Positions 36,513 to 47,200 of a stretch of DNA of 64,000 bases are shown here, piece by piece. The notes beneath the pieces were generated by a model, which worked only from the letters and a program-made list of their open reading frames with translations, made no database searches and was not told the origin of the DNA. Source of the stretch: an uncultured Eubacterium sp. (lineage in GTDB: Bacteria; Bacillota; Clostridia; Lachnospirales; Lachnospiraceae); the NCBI GenBank assembly GCA_910584065.1, contig CAJTZN010000009.1, forward strand, positions 1 to 64,000, written 5' to 3'. Position 1 is the first letter of the stretch; each line of letters begins with the position of its first letter. Position numbers and translations under genes: made by a program.

Positions 36513-37666
36513 CCACATGGGGAACCGCCGAGGAAAAATGCGATCTGTTAGATGATAAAGGTAATAAACCTGCGATGCCGAAGCTTTCATTGGAGGATAC
36601 AACCGTGCGGCAGATCATCCGGGTGACGACAGGCGGGGAGAGGTTCCGCCTCCGTCTCTCGAACCAGTACGGAAAAAGCGATGTGACGGTAAAATCCCTA
36701 CATCTGGCGAAACAGGTAAAGGCGGATGAGTCTACGATCGATACGGCGACGGACAAAGAAGTTACGGTAGATGGCAAGACGGAATTTGTCATCCCTATGG
36801 GAAAGGTAATCATTACAGATCCGGTCGATTTCCCGGTCAATGCCCTTGACAATGTGGCTGTCACGTCCTATTTCGGCGCAGCGCCGACAGAGAACATAAC
36901 GGGCCACCGCGGGGCGAGGGCTACGACGTATCAGGTATCTGGCAACCATGTTTCGGATGCGGCATTCACGGATGCGCAGACGACAACGAGTTGGTTTTTC
37001 CTGGCGGACGCCTCGATCTGGTCGGCAAAGGAAAGTAAGGTTGTCGTCTGCTTTGGGGATTCGATCACGGACGGGTTCGGAACGGATGCGGATTACCTCG
37101 GGAAAAAGCCTGACAGCTATACGAGATGGGTGGACTATTTCGCGAAAAGGCTCCAGGCGAATGACAAGACGAAACACATTTCCGTGATCAACGAGGGAAT
37201 TGGCACAAACTCAATCCTCGGCTTCTATCCGACCGATGCCGGAAAAGACCGTTTCGCGAGAGATCTTTTGAAACATGACGGCGTAGGTTATTGTATTATC
37301 CTGTTCGGTGTCAACGATATTACCAAGTTGGAGAATACGGATAAATACGACAAGCTGCTTCCCGAGTACCAGAAAATGGTGAAGCTTTGCCATGATAATG
37401 GCATTAAAGTATACGGTGCGCCGATTCTTCCATTCGGAACGAGCGGTAGCTATACGGAGGCTTCCGAGCAAGTGCGGACGCAGATCAATAACTGGATGCG
37501 TTCCACGGATTCACAGATGGATGGCATCATTGATTTCGAGAGTGCCGTTGCTGATCCGGAAAATCCGAAAAATATTTTGGAGAAATATACGCATGAAGAT
37601 GGCCTTCATCCGTATGACGGATACGAGGCGATGGCAAACGCGATTGATCTGACAATGTTTGAATAA
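36509..37666 (+). CDS. SGNH/GDSL-family esterase domain (probably part of a xylanase-esterase polyprotein)
   Basis: Probable carbohydrate esterase, for instance deacetylating xylan. Of 385 residues, the N-terminal 140 form a beta-rich domain starting T-T-W-G-T-A-E-E-K-C. The SGNH part has F-G-D-S-I-T-D-G (Ser185), F-G-V-N-D, and D-G-L-H with Asp364 and His367. GTG 36509 overlaps the xylanase stop (GTGA), has no ribosome site, and the protein has no signal peptide. The same domain is fused in frame to an upstream secreted protein at 41364, so this was probably one chain with the xylanase, now one frame off. Confidence 0.82.
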   Translation: MTTWGTAEEKCDLLDDKGNKPAMPKLSLEDTTVRQIIRVTTGGERFRLRLSNQYGKSDVTVKSLHLAKQVKADESTIDTATDKEVTVDGKTEFVIPMGKVIITDPVDFPVNALDNVAVTSYFGAAPTENITGHRGARATTYQVSGNHVSDAAFTDAQTTTSWFFLADASIWSAKESKVVVCFGDSITDGFGTDADYLGKKPDSYTRWVDYFAKRLQANDKTKHISVINEGIGTNSILGFYPTDAGKDRFARDLLKHDGVGYCIILFGVNDITKLENTDKYDKLLPEYQKMVKLCHDNGIKVYGAPILPFGTSGSYTEASEQVRTQINNWMRSTDSQMDGIIDFESAVADPENPKNILEKYTHEDGLHPYDGYEAMANAIDLTMFE

Positions 37667-37677
37667 AGCAAATGTGC

Positions 37678-37726
37678 AAAAGCAGTCCGGCTTTTCTGTA
37701 TTTGAAAAGGGCGGGCTGCTTTTTTG
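37678..37726 (+). terminator. Rho-independent terminator after the xylanase-esterase locus
   Basis: A 12-bp stem (37678-37689 with 37712-37723, one wobble) is followed by T residues. Confidence 0.78.
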
Positions 37727-37824
37727 CGCTAAATCCGTTGTTGGGATTCCATTTTCAGGAAGTATGGAATTTAATTTAATAAAAAAATAGGCCAAATAAA
37801 CCAACCATACCAACCATACGAGCG

Positions 37825-38667
37825 TTACTGCCTGTCCTGGCCGCTCAAAATCAGCTTCTGAAATTTCTTTGGTGTATAGCCGGTAAATTTTTTAAATGAC
37901 GTGATAAAGTTCGTGTAGTCTTTAAATCCGGCGCCATAACACGTTTCTGTCACATTTTTTCCCAGCATGAGCAGGGATTTTGCTTTTGAGAGGCGGCACA
38001 GGAGAAGATAATTGAAGATCGTAGTCCCGGTTTCCTTTTTGAACATGTGGCACATGTAATATTTATTCAGAAATAAGTGCTCAGCCAGTTCGTCGAGCGT
38101 GAGCGGGTCCAGCAGGTGATTCTGTATGTACTTGAGAATGGTCTGTGTGTTTTCCGAATATGTGCACGGCAGCACGGCCGGTGTTCCGTCAAAAAGATGG
38201 TTGATAAAAATAAGGAGCTGCAGCAGATATGTTTCCATCAAAAGTGTTTGCCCCGCTAAAGGGTAGGACGATGACTGTTTCATATGTTCATACTGCAGCA
38301 AGATGTACTGGAGCTGGGAGTCGTCGAGTAAAAAGACGTTGTTTGTTCCGGGTTCCCGGTTCTGAAAACAGGCGGACAGATCAATCTCCGGCGTCTGGTG
38401 CCGCTGGAAAAACGGGGGCGGGATGTGGATGTAGATGCGTTCATAGGGCGTCTGCAGGCAGTTGATTGCTTTATGCAGTTCCAGATCGTTGATCACCAGC
38501 ATCGTCCCTGCCGTGATCTGATAGCAGGAATCCTGGATAAAAAAGGATAATTCCCCGTCCAAAAGAACGAAAAGTTCATAAAAATTGTGGATGTGGAAGT
38601 CCGAAACATAGGAGGACATCGAAACCAAGCGGTTAAAATCTATCTTGTCTGAAAATTCCCTGATCAT
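37825..38667 (-). CDS. AraC-family transcriptional regulator
   Basis: Likely controls the neighbouring hydrolase genes in response to a sugar. Of 280 residues, the N-terminal 150 are a cupin-type sensor (H-I-H-N-F-Y-E-L-F-V-L-L near 27). The C-terminal 100 contain two helix-turn-helix motifs (L-T-L-D-E-L-A-E-H-L-F-L, then the second ending G-Y-T-P-K-K-F). The start at 38667 is preceded by GAGGG at a good distance; ATG 38679 is in frame but has none. It is transcribed away from the GH115 locus. Confidence 0.92.
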   Translation of the reverse strand: MIREFSDKIDFNRLVSMSSYVSDFHIHNFYELFVLLDGELSFFIQDSCYQITAGTMLVINDLELHKAINCLQTPYERIYIHIPPPFFQRHQTPEIDLSACFQNREPGTNNVFLLDDSQLQYILLQYEHMKQSSSYPLAGQTLLMETYLLQLLIFINHLFDGTPAVLPCTYSENTQTILKYIQNHLLDPLTLDELAEHLFLNKYYMCHMFKKETGTTIFNYLLLCRLSKAKSLLMLGKNVTETCYGAGFKDYTNFITSFKKFTGYTPKKFQKLILSGQDRQ

Positions 38668-38795
38668 ACGTACCCTCATTTCTTTGTGTTTATGCGCAGG
38701 GCGGCGGGGCGGCAGCTGCTGCAGTCAGAACCCTGTGCGCAATATTTACAAGTTTTTGTACAAAAGACAAAAGGAAGTTGCTTGTGTTTAGTGCT

Positions 38796-38824
38796 ATTAT
38801 AAAACGTAAATAGCAATTGTGCAA
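38796..38824 (-). promoter_or_regulatory. Promoter of the AraC-type regulator
   Basis: On the minus strand TTGCAC (38819-38824), a 17-bp spacer and TATAAT (38796-38801). It lies in the 222-bp divergent gap before the GH115 start; no clear rightward promoter was found there. Confidence 0.65.
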
Positions 38825-38889
38825 GTACATTTTTAATTGGGCGCGGCTGGACGTGTGTGCGGCGGCTGCGCAGGATAAGGAGGAATCGT

Positions 38890-40305
38890 ATGTCATGGAT
38901 CGAGAAGTGCCCGCTTCGGGTGTTCTTGCTGAGATTGCCGTTGGCGGTATCTTTGATAACTCTGATGATGTTATCTTTGCTGTCAACTGCATTCGGCCTC
39001 ATGAGTAGAGGGGAAACGGCAGGGGCAGCGTCGCAGGCGAAAAAAGTAAAGAGTATCTCAGTCGTCAAGCCGGAGATTTCCAGACTGTCATTGAAGAAGG
39101 GCAGCAAATACCGGTTAAAAACAGAGATTTTGCCGAAGACGGCAAAAAACAAAAAGGTAACATACCGCTCGAGTAAGCCGTCGGTCGTTTCGGTTTCCTC
39201 GCGGGGAATCCTATCGGCAAAAAAAGCGGGAGCTGCCAAAGTGACAGTCCGCGCGACCGATGGGAGCAAAAAGATGGCGGGGATTCAGGTAAAAGTTGTG
39301 AAAAAACTGAAAAAGGTTTCAAAAGTGACGCTGAACACCGGGAAGGTGACATTGTATGTCAATGGAACAGGCGGGTCAGATAAAAAGGCCGGGTCAGATG
39401 GAAAGGCCGGACAGTGTAAGCTGTGGGCAAAGATCTTACCGAAAAACGCGACGGAAAAGAAGGCGGTGTTCCAGTCGTCTGACCGTTCGGTGGCTTCCGT
39501 GGATCAGAGCGGAACAGTAAAGGCGAAGAAGGCGGGGACAGCAAAAATTACCGCCTATGCGGCAGATGGCTGGGGAAAGAAAGCGACATGCACCGTGACC
39601 GTAGAGCAGGGGGCGTCGTCAGACCAGGCTTCGCAGAAGCCGGCAGTTCCGTCTGCGTCTCCCGTACCGACACCGCCGGCAGCACCTTCCGCGACACCGA
39701 AAGAAGACGGCGTTTACGTACTGGCGGAGCAGAACCGGGCCGCGCAGATCCTTCTGGATGCGAACGGCGCCGACTTTGAGGGACTAAAACTCATTGCGGA
39801 TTGCGTGGCCGATGATGTGAAGCTGGTTGCGGATGCCGATATGGACGTGATCACAAAGACGGAAGAGTTAAAGGGGACGCCGGTGATCGCCGGAAGTATC
39901 GGAAACCATGCGCTCATTGATTCTTTGATTCGCGAGGGAAAACTTGACGTGTCGGCGATCCGGGGAAAATGGGAGACATATAAGATCGAGGTGGTGGAAA
40001 ACCCTGTCGAGGGCATCCCGCAGGCGCTCGTTGTCGTGGGAAGTGACAAGCGGGGCACGATATACGGCATGTTCCATATTTCCGAGCAGATGGGAGTATC
40101 CCCCTGGGTGTACTGGGCGGATGTCAACCCGGCCAAACAGCAGACGGTCTCGTTCCGCTATTCACAAATCGAAACGGTATCCAAAGAGCCTTCGGTCAAA
40201 TACCGCGGTATTTTCCTCAACGATGAGGAGCCGTCGCTGGGAACGTGGGTCAACAATTTCTTTAAAGGGGAAAAGGGGCGGAAAATTCAACGAAAAATTT
40301 TATGA
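38890..40305 (+). pseudogene. Fragment 1: signal peptide, two Ig-like domains and N-terminal GH115 (alpha-glucuronidase) domain
   Basis: GH115 enzymes remove glucuronic acid side chains from xylan. ATG 38890 follows AAGGAGG and gives a signal peptide, two Big_2 domains (about 40-240) and a T/P-rich linker. The GH115 N-terminal domain then follows, with A-G-S-I-G-N-H, I-Y-G-M-F-H-I-S-E-Q-M-G, and the barrel start Y-R-G-I-F-L-N-D-E-E. Near 40275-40281 (a run of G interrupted by C) one base appears to be inserted. The frame then reads ten foreign residues and stops at 40305, while the GH115 sequence continues one frame on. Confidence 0.8.
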
Positions 40306-41809
40306 AAAAGTGTTCCAGCTCATCCTCCGTTTGAAAGGAAATTATCTGTGGCCGGCCATGTGGAACTCCTCGTTTGGCGCGGACGGCTGTGAGAGCGCGG
40401 ATGCCAGCGCGAAACTGGCGGATACGTACGGCGTCGTTATGGGAACGTCGCATCATGAGCCGATGATGCTGGCGCATCAGGACTGGGTGCGCAATAAGAA
40501 AAACTACGGAACCGGGGAATGGGATTTTGTGAAAAACAGGGAAGGCCTGATGAAGTTCTTCGAGGAAGGCGCGAAAACCAGGGGCGCATTTGACAATATT
40601 GCCACGGTTGGCATGCGCGGGGACGGCGACACGACGATGCTTCCCGAAGGAAGTACGCTGGAGGAAAACATCAGCCTGCTCAAAGAGATCATTACCGAGC
40701 AGAAAAATATATTAAATCAGCACGGCCTGCAGGAGAAGCCGAAAATGCTGGCCCTGTACAAAGAGGTAGAAGAGTACTGGCAGGGCGGCGACGGCGTTCC
40801 CGGACTGCGGGAGTGGGAAGGACTGGATGACGTGACGATCCTTCTCTCGGAAGACAATTACGGCAATGTGCGCACGCTGCCGACTGACGCGAACAAAAAC
40901 CGCGAGAGCGGCTGGGGCATGTATTACCATTTCGATTACAATGGGGCGCCGGCATCCTGCCAGTGGGTGCTGAGTAAAAGCCGCGCGACCGTGCAGGTGG
41001 GGAAAACGCTCACCCTGTCGGTAAAAAATGCAGCGAAGAAGGCAAAAATCACATGGGGTTCCAAACAGAAAAAGATCGCGAAGGTCGTTCAGTCGTCGAA
41101 CAAGAAGGCGAAGATCCGAGGGGTGAAAGCCGGAAAGACAACGATCACGGCGAAGTATAAACTGGGAAGGAAAAAGAAGACACTTTCCTGTAAAGTGACG
41201 GTACAGGATAAATCGAATGCCAGAAAAACAGTAACTCCGACCGGGGCGCCATCATCATCGCCGCTGGCGTCATCCGTGCCGCCGGCGCCATCGGCAGTAG
41301 GACCATCCGCGCCGGCCGCGACAGATCAGCCGGCATCGGAGACGCCGGCGCAGTCGTTCAAGTGGGTGACGACATGGGGAACGGCGGAGGAAAAATGTGA
41401 TGTGACGAAGGACGCGATGCCGAAACAGGCGCTTCCCGATACGACCGTCCGCGAGATCATCCGCGTGACGACCGGCGGGGACAAGCTGAGGCTGCGCCTT
41501 TCCAACCAGTACGGGGACAGCGATGTGGAGATCAAGTCCATGCATTTGGCAAAGCAGGTCAAAGCAGACGAGTCCACGATCGATACGGCTACCGATCAGG
41601 CAGTCACGGTCGGAGGCAGCGAGGAGTTTGTCATTCCGGCGGGACAGGTGATCGTGACGGACGAGGTCGCGTTCCCGGTCAATGCGCTCGATAATGTCGC
41701 AGTTTCCATCTATTTTGGACCGATGCCGGAAAAGACCGTTTTGCCAGGGATCTTCTGGAACACGACGGGGTTGCCTATTGCATCATCCTGTTCGGCGTCA
41801 ATGACTTAA
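40280..41809 (+). pseudogene. Fragment 2: middle of GH115, Ig-like domain and start of SGNH esterase
   Basis: It continues the GH115 barrel directly after the frameshift (G-N-Y-L-W-P-A-M-W-N-S, G-T-S-H-H-E-P-M-M, and L-L-S-E-D-N-Y-G-N-V-R). After the Y-Y-H-F-D-Y segment (about 40924) the family normally continues for several hundred residues. Here it passes within some ten residues into a Big_2 domain and an S/A/P linker. From 41364 it becomes the T-T-W-G-T-A-E-E-K-C esterase domain, and loses frame at about 41718. An open start upstream (39944) is not a real initiation site. Confidence 0.8.
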
Positions 41810-42153
41810 ATAAGCTGCCCAACGCGAGCAAGTATAACGAACTTCTGCCGGAATACCAGAAGATGGTGAAACTTTGCCACGATAACGGCATTAAAGTATA
41901 TGGCGCGCCAATCCTTCCGTTTGGAACGAGCGATTATTACAGCGAGGGATCCGAGCAGGTGAGGACGATGATCAATGACTGGATGCGCTCAGCCGATTCG
42001 CAGATGGATGGCATCATTGACTTTGAGAGTGCGGTGGCCGATCCGGAAAATCCGAAAAATGTGTTGGAAGATTATACGCATGACGACGGCCTGCACCCGT
42101 ATGACGGATACGAGGCGATGGCAAATGCCATTGACCTGAAATTGTTTGAGTAA
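41719..42153 (+). pseudogene. Fragment 3: C-terminal part of the SGNH esterase
   Basis: It encodes the part from D-A-G-K-D-R-F through F-G-V-N-D to D-G-L-H-P-Y-D-G-Y, closely matching the intact esterase at 37232-37666 but in a different frame from fragment 2. Relative to the intact copy about 355 bp are missing at the junction, including the catalytic G-D-S-I serine. It cannot encode an active esterase. Any product would start at an internal GTG such as 41863. Confidence 0.8.
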
Positions 42154-42182
42154 GTAAACAGCAAAATGAGTAAAGGAACGAT

Positions 42183-44117
42183 ATGGATCATAAAATAAAG
42201 CAGCAATACCGGGAGCCGGACGTAAACATGGAAGAGAGGACGCAGATCTCTTATCTCATTCAGGAAGATTTCCGGGAAAAGACGGCTTCTGTCAACAACA
42301 GATGGGACATACAGGGAACGGCTGTCTGCGTAGATGTTCCCAATGAAGAAAACCGCAGTATGAAGATCTGCGGGGAAAATAGCAGCATCCGCACCGCATT
42401 TCCGGCACAGGAAGGAAAGCTGGCCGTGTCGCTATGGGTCAGAATGGAGATCCATAATACGGGCGTCAATGTCCTGACGCTTTATGCCGGCCGGGAATGC
42501 GGGGATGCGGATAAGATCATACAGATGGATACGGAAGGAGCCTATTTCTACGCGTATGACGGAAAGAAGAAACAGAAGCTGTGTCATTTTGAGAGCGATG
42601 CCTGGTACAGTGTGTATCTGGCGCTCGATACAAAGTCACACACCTATTCGCTGTTCGTGGACGGAGAGAGATTGCTGTGGAACGCGGCGTTTATGGCGCC
42701 GGCGGATACGATCCATGCGCTGTCGTCCGGCAGTTACGGCGGGGTCCTGTACGTCAACCGGGTTCAGCTGTACGCCCGGCCGGTCCAGTCTGTGGAACAG
42801 GCGGTGCCGGATGGCGGGGTTCTTTTGGACGCCAGGGAGATGGGGATCGCGGCAGACGGGACGACCGTGGTGACAGGCGAGTTGCAGCGCCTCATCGACC
42901 GGGCCGGGCAGACGGGCGGCGTCGTTTATTTGAAAGATGGTACATACCTGACCGGGATGATCGAGCTAAAACGTAATGTGACGCTCTACATCGAAGAGGA
43001 TGCGGTCCTGAAAGGGGTGTTGGACCTCGACGCCTATCCGGTGAGGCTGAGCAGTCAGCATCCGAACTGGAATACGATGGTGCAGGGGCCGCAGAAAGCG
43101 CTGATCTACGCGGATTCGCAGGAAAATATCCGCATCATGGGCGGGGGGACGATCGACGGGAGCGGGGATTTCCCAGGGGCTTACGGTTCTGAGAGCCTCC
43201 GCGTCTGCGCGGTCTTACTCGTCGGCTGTCCTCGGGCGCAGCTGTGCGATCTGTATGTGAAGGATGCCGGGATGTGGACGATCCCGGTTGTGGAATGCGA
43301 CGATCTCTATATTCATGACCTGAATCTGTATTCCACCTGGTATCCAAACCGGGACGGTATCGACATATGCGACTGTTACCGCGTGCTCGTTGAAAACTGC
43401 TGTATTCAGGCGGATGACGACGCCATATGTTTTAAGAGCGGCAATGAGAGCGGCTGCGACAATGTGCTCGTTCGGAATACCAGTATCGTGAGCACGATGG
43501 CGAACGGCATAAAATTTGGAACATACAGCTATGGCGGCTTTACCAACTGTTTCTGTGAGGACTGCCTGATCAAGGATACCAGGACGTGCGCCATCGCCGT
43601 CCAGTGCGTCGATGGCGGGTGTGTGCGCAATTTGCATTTTCGCCGGATCATGATACAAAATGTGGAGAGCGTGTTTTTTATCATCATCGCGGACAAGGGC
43701 CGGACACCGGACTGGGGAACCAGACGGATCGGCAGCGTGGAAGAGATTACCTTTGAATGGATCGAGGCGGAGCGCGTGCGCCGGCCGTACGGCTGTTATC
43801 TCGGAGGGTATCAGGCGCCGGATGGAGAGGTATATACGATTCGGGACATTTATTTTCACGGTGTCAACGTTATTTACGAGGGGGGCGTTTCTGACGTCCC
43901 GTCCCCGCCGCCGGAGTTTGCCGACCAGTACCCGGAATCCAACGTGTATGGAAATCTGCCGGCTTCCGCCTATTATATCCGGCACGCGGATACGGTTGTT
44001 TTTGAGAAGTGCGGGATGACTGTGGCGCTTCCGGATGCCAGGCCGGTCATACAGACGGAGGATGCCGTCAACGTGTCCGTAGACGGGCGCGCGGTAAGTT
44101 CTTCGATTTCCGGATGA
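42183..44117 (+). CDS. GH28-family-like (polygalacturonase-type) beta-helix protein with N-terminal LamG-like domain
   Basis: Probable pectin- or side-chain-acting glycosidase. Of 644 residues, the first 200 look like a concanavalin-like sandwich. From about 215 the right-handed beta-helix begins (D-A-R-E-M-G-I-A-A-D-G). GH28 landmarks are N-R-D-G-I-D and Q-A-D-D-D-A-I-C-F-K-S-G. The usual G-H-G position reads N-G-I-K-F-G-T, so it is a divergent member. No signal peptide is present: the start M-D-H-K-I-K-Q-Q is charged, suggesting action in the cytoplasm on imported oligomers. It starts 29 bp after the broken esterase. Confidence 0.82.
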   Translation: MDHKIKQQYREPDVNMEERTQISYLIQEDFREKTASVNNRWDIQGTAVCVDVPNEENRSMKICGENSSIRTAFPAQEGKLAVSLWVRMEIHNTGVNVLTLYAGRECGDADKIIQMDTEGAYFYAYDGKKKQKLCHFESDAWYSVYLALDTKSHTYSLFVDGERLLWNAAFMAPADTIHALSSGSYGGVLYVNRVQLYARPVQSVEQAVPDGGVLLDAREMGIAADGTTVVTGELQRLIDRAGQTGGVVYLKDGTYLTGMIELKRNVTLYIEEDAVLKGVLDLDAYPVRLSSQHPNWNTMVQGPQKALIYADSQENIRIMGGGTIDGSGDFPGAYGSESLRVCAVLLVGCPRAQLCDLYVKDAGMWTIPVVECDDLYIHDLNLYSTWYPNRDGIDICDCYRVLVENCCIQADDDAICFKSGNESGCDNVLVRNTSIVSTMANGIKFGTYSYGGFTNCFCEDCLIKDTRTCAIAVQCVDGGCVRNLHFRRIMIQNVESVFFIIIADKGRTPDWGTRRIGSVEEITFEWIEAERVRRPYGCYLGGYQAPDGEVYTIRDIYFHGVNVIYEGGVSDVPSPPPEFADQYPESNVYGNLPASAYYIRHADTVVFEKCGMTVALPDARPVIQTEDAVNVSVDGRAVSSSISG

Positions 44118-44215
44118 TTTGTAGTCATATTTTTCCTGTTTCTGCATATAATTACAAGTAATACAGGTTTATGTACAAGCACCAGGACCTGACTATGCAG
44201 AAAAGAGGTATGACT

Positions 44216-47200
44216 ATGGCAAATAAGGAAAAGGGAACGATTTCCCGCAAGAAAAAGACAATGGATGGAAATATGGCGGCGGCTCACGTATCGTACGCGT
44301 TTACGGAGGCGTCGGCCATTTATCCGATCACGCCTTCGTCCCCGATGGCGGATTACACCGATATCTGGGCGAGTGAGGGCTTGAAAAACATATTTGGGCA
44401 GTCCGTCGTAATGAGCGAGATGCAGTCGGAGGCCGGAGCGGCCGGCGCACTCCACGGCGCGCTGCAGGCGGGAGCGCTGGCGACAACGTATACGGCGTCT
44501 CAGGGACTGTTACTCATGGTTCCGAACATGTACAAGATCGCGGGAGAACTGCTGCCGGCGGTGATCCACGTATCGGCGCGCGCGCTGGCGAGCCATGCGC
44601 TGTCGATTTTTGGCGACCACACCGATGTGTACGCCTGCCGTGGGACAGGCTTTGCGATGCTGTGCGCGGGAAATGTACAGGAAGTAATGGATTTAGGAGC
44701 AGTGGCACACCTTGCCGCGATTGCGGGAAGGGTGCCTTTTTTGCATTTCTTTGACGGATTCCGCACGTCGCATGAGATCCAGAAGATCGAAATATGGGAT
44801 TATGAGGATTTGAAGGAGATGTGCCCGATGGATGAGGTCCGCGCGTTCCGCGAGAGGGCGTTGAACCCGAACCATCCGGTGCAGAGGGGGACGGCGCAGA
44901 ATCCCGATATCTTTTTCCAGGTGAGGGAGGCGTCAAATCCATTCTATGACCGGCTGCCCTCGATCGTGGAGCAGTATATGGATCTGGTAAATGAAAAAAT
45001 TGGCACAGACTACAAACTGTTTAATTATTACGGTGCGCCGGATGCCGACCGGGTCATCGTGGCGATGGGTTCCGTGTGCGACGCGGTCGAGGAGACGATC
45101 GATTACCTCGGGACAAAGGGCGAAAAGGTCGGCCTTGTGAAAGTGCGTCTGTTCCGCCCGTTTAGCGCAAAGCATCTGCTCTCAGTGCTTCCGGATACCG
45201 TCAAACAGATTCAGGTGCTCGACCGCAGCAAGGAGCCGGGCGCGCAGGGCGAGGCGCTGTACCTCGATGTCGTGTCGGCCATCCGGGACAGTAAGTGGAA
45301 GGATGTGCCAGTGTTCGGCGGCCGCTACGGTCTGGGCTCGAAGGATACGTACCCAGCCGATATACTGGCCGTGTACCAGAACACGTCAAAGAGCCGGTTT
45401 ACGCTTGGGATCGAGGACGATGTGACGAAACTGTCGCTGGAGAGGACGGAGCGGCCGGATACGAGCCCGGCGGGCACGACGAGCTGCAAATTCTGGGGCA
45501 TGGGCGCCGATGGCACGGTCGGGGCGAATAAGAACTCCATTAAGATCATCGGCGACCACACCGAAAAATATGTGCAGGCCTATTTTGACTATGATTCGAA
45601 AAAATCTGGCGGCGTGACGATCTCCCACCTGCGGTTCGGCGACCAGCCGATCAAGTCATCGTATTTGATCGACAAAGCGGATTTCGTGGCGTGTCATATG
45701 CCGGCTTATATTTACAAATATGACATGGTACAGGATCTGAAAGAGGGCGGCTCGTTCCTGCTCAACTGTTCCTGGAACGAGGACGAGCTGGAACAACACA
45801 TTCCGGGGCAGGTGAAACGCTTTATCGCGGAGAATGGGATCCGCTTTTTCACGATCGACGGATTTGCGCTTGGAAAGGAGATCGGTCTCGGCGGACGTAT
45901 CAATACGATACTGCAAGCGGCATTTTTCGTCATTTCCGGCATTATCCCCAAAGAGGAAGCCATTCGCTATATGAAAGACGCAGCCACGAAGACTTACTCG
46001 AAAAAAGGGGATGACATCGTGGAGATGAACCACAGGGCGATCGAAGCCGGAGCGGAGAAATTTAAGGAAATCCCGATTCCGTCGTCCTGGCAGTCGGCAG
46101 AGGCCGATGACCTGACCGATCCGGTGAGCGGGGACAATGAGAGGTTGATCTGCTACGTCAATGAGATCCAGAGCAAGATCAATGCCCAGCGGGGAGACGA
46201 GCTCCCGGTTTCCGCCTTTGCGGATTATGTGGACGGAACGGCGCCGCTCGGTTCAGCCGCGTATGAAAAACGAGGTGTCGGAATCGACATCCCGCGCTGG
46301 AACCCCCACGGCTGTATCCAGTGTAATTTCTGTTCCTACGTGTGCCCGCACGCTTGCATACGGCCGCTCGCGCTCGACAAAGAAACGCTGGCACAAGTGC
46401 CCGAAGAAACGATTGCGGATATGCCGACTGCGAACATGATGGGCATGGACGATATGACGTTTGCCATTACGATCTCGCCGCTCGACTGTACGGGCTGCGG
46501 CAACTGCGTCAACGTATGTCCGGGAAATAACCGGAACGACGTGCTGAAAATGATTTCCAAAGACGAGAGTATGTACCAGCAGAAGCTGTTTGATTTCGGG
46601 GTGAACGTTGAGACGCCGGAGAGCGTATTTGAGAAATTTAAAGTGGATACCGTCAAGGGCAGCCAGTTTAAAAAACCGCTCTTAGAATTTTCAGGCGCGT
46701 GCGCGGGCTGCGGGGAGACGCAGTACGCAAAGCTGGCTACGCAGCTGTTCGGTGACCGCATGTATATCGCGAACGCGACCGGATGTTCTTCAATTTGGGG
46801 CGGCTCGTCGCCGGCGATGCCGTACACGGTCAACCACGACGGGGAAGGGCCGGCCTGGGCAAACTCGCTGTTCGAGGATAATGCCGAGTTTGGATTCGGG
46901 ATGGAACTCGGCCAGAGGACGCTCCGCGGCAAGGTGCGGGCGGCTGCAGAAGCGCTGGAGCAGGAGACAGGCGATGAGGAACTGAAACAGAGGTGCCGCC
47001 GATACCTCGAGACATGGGAGGACGGCGCGGAAAATAAGCAGGCGGTAAAAGACCTGACCGGGTATCTGGAGCAGAGCGGCGAAGGCAGCAGCCACGCCCG
47101 GACGATTTTGGAATACAAAGACTTTGCGGCGAAGAAGTCACAGTGGATCTTCGGCGGCGACGGATGGGCGTACGATATCGGGTACGGCGGCCTCGATCAT

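Noticed and set aside
36509..37666. Treating the esterase as an ordinary independent cytoplasmic gene
   Set aside because: No ribosome site, no signal, and the same domain is fused to a secreted protein in the second locus; kept as CDS with the fusion caveat.
40270..40290. Programmed frameshift in the GH115 gene
   Set aside because: The required shift skips one base in a G run, there is no slippery heptamer or downstream structure, and the gene carries further deletions, so decay is the simpler reading.
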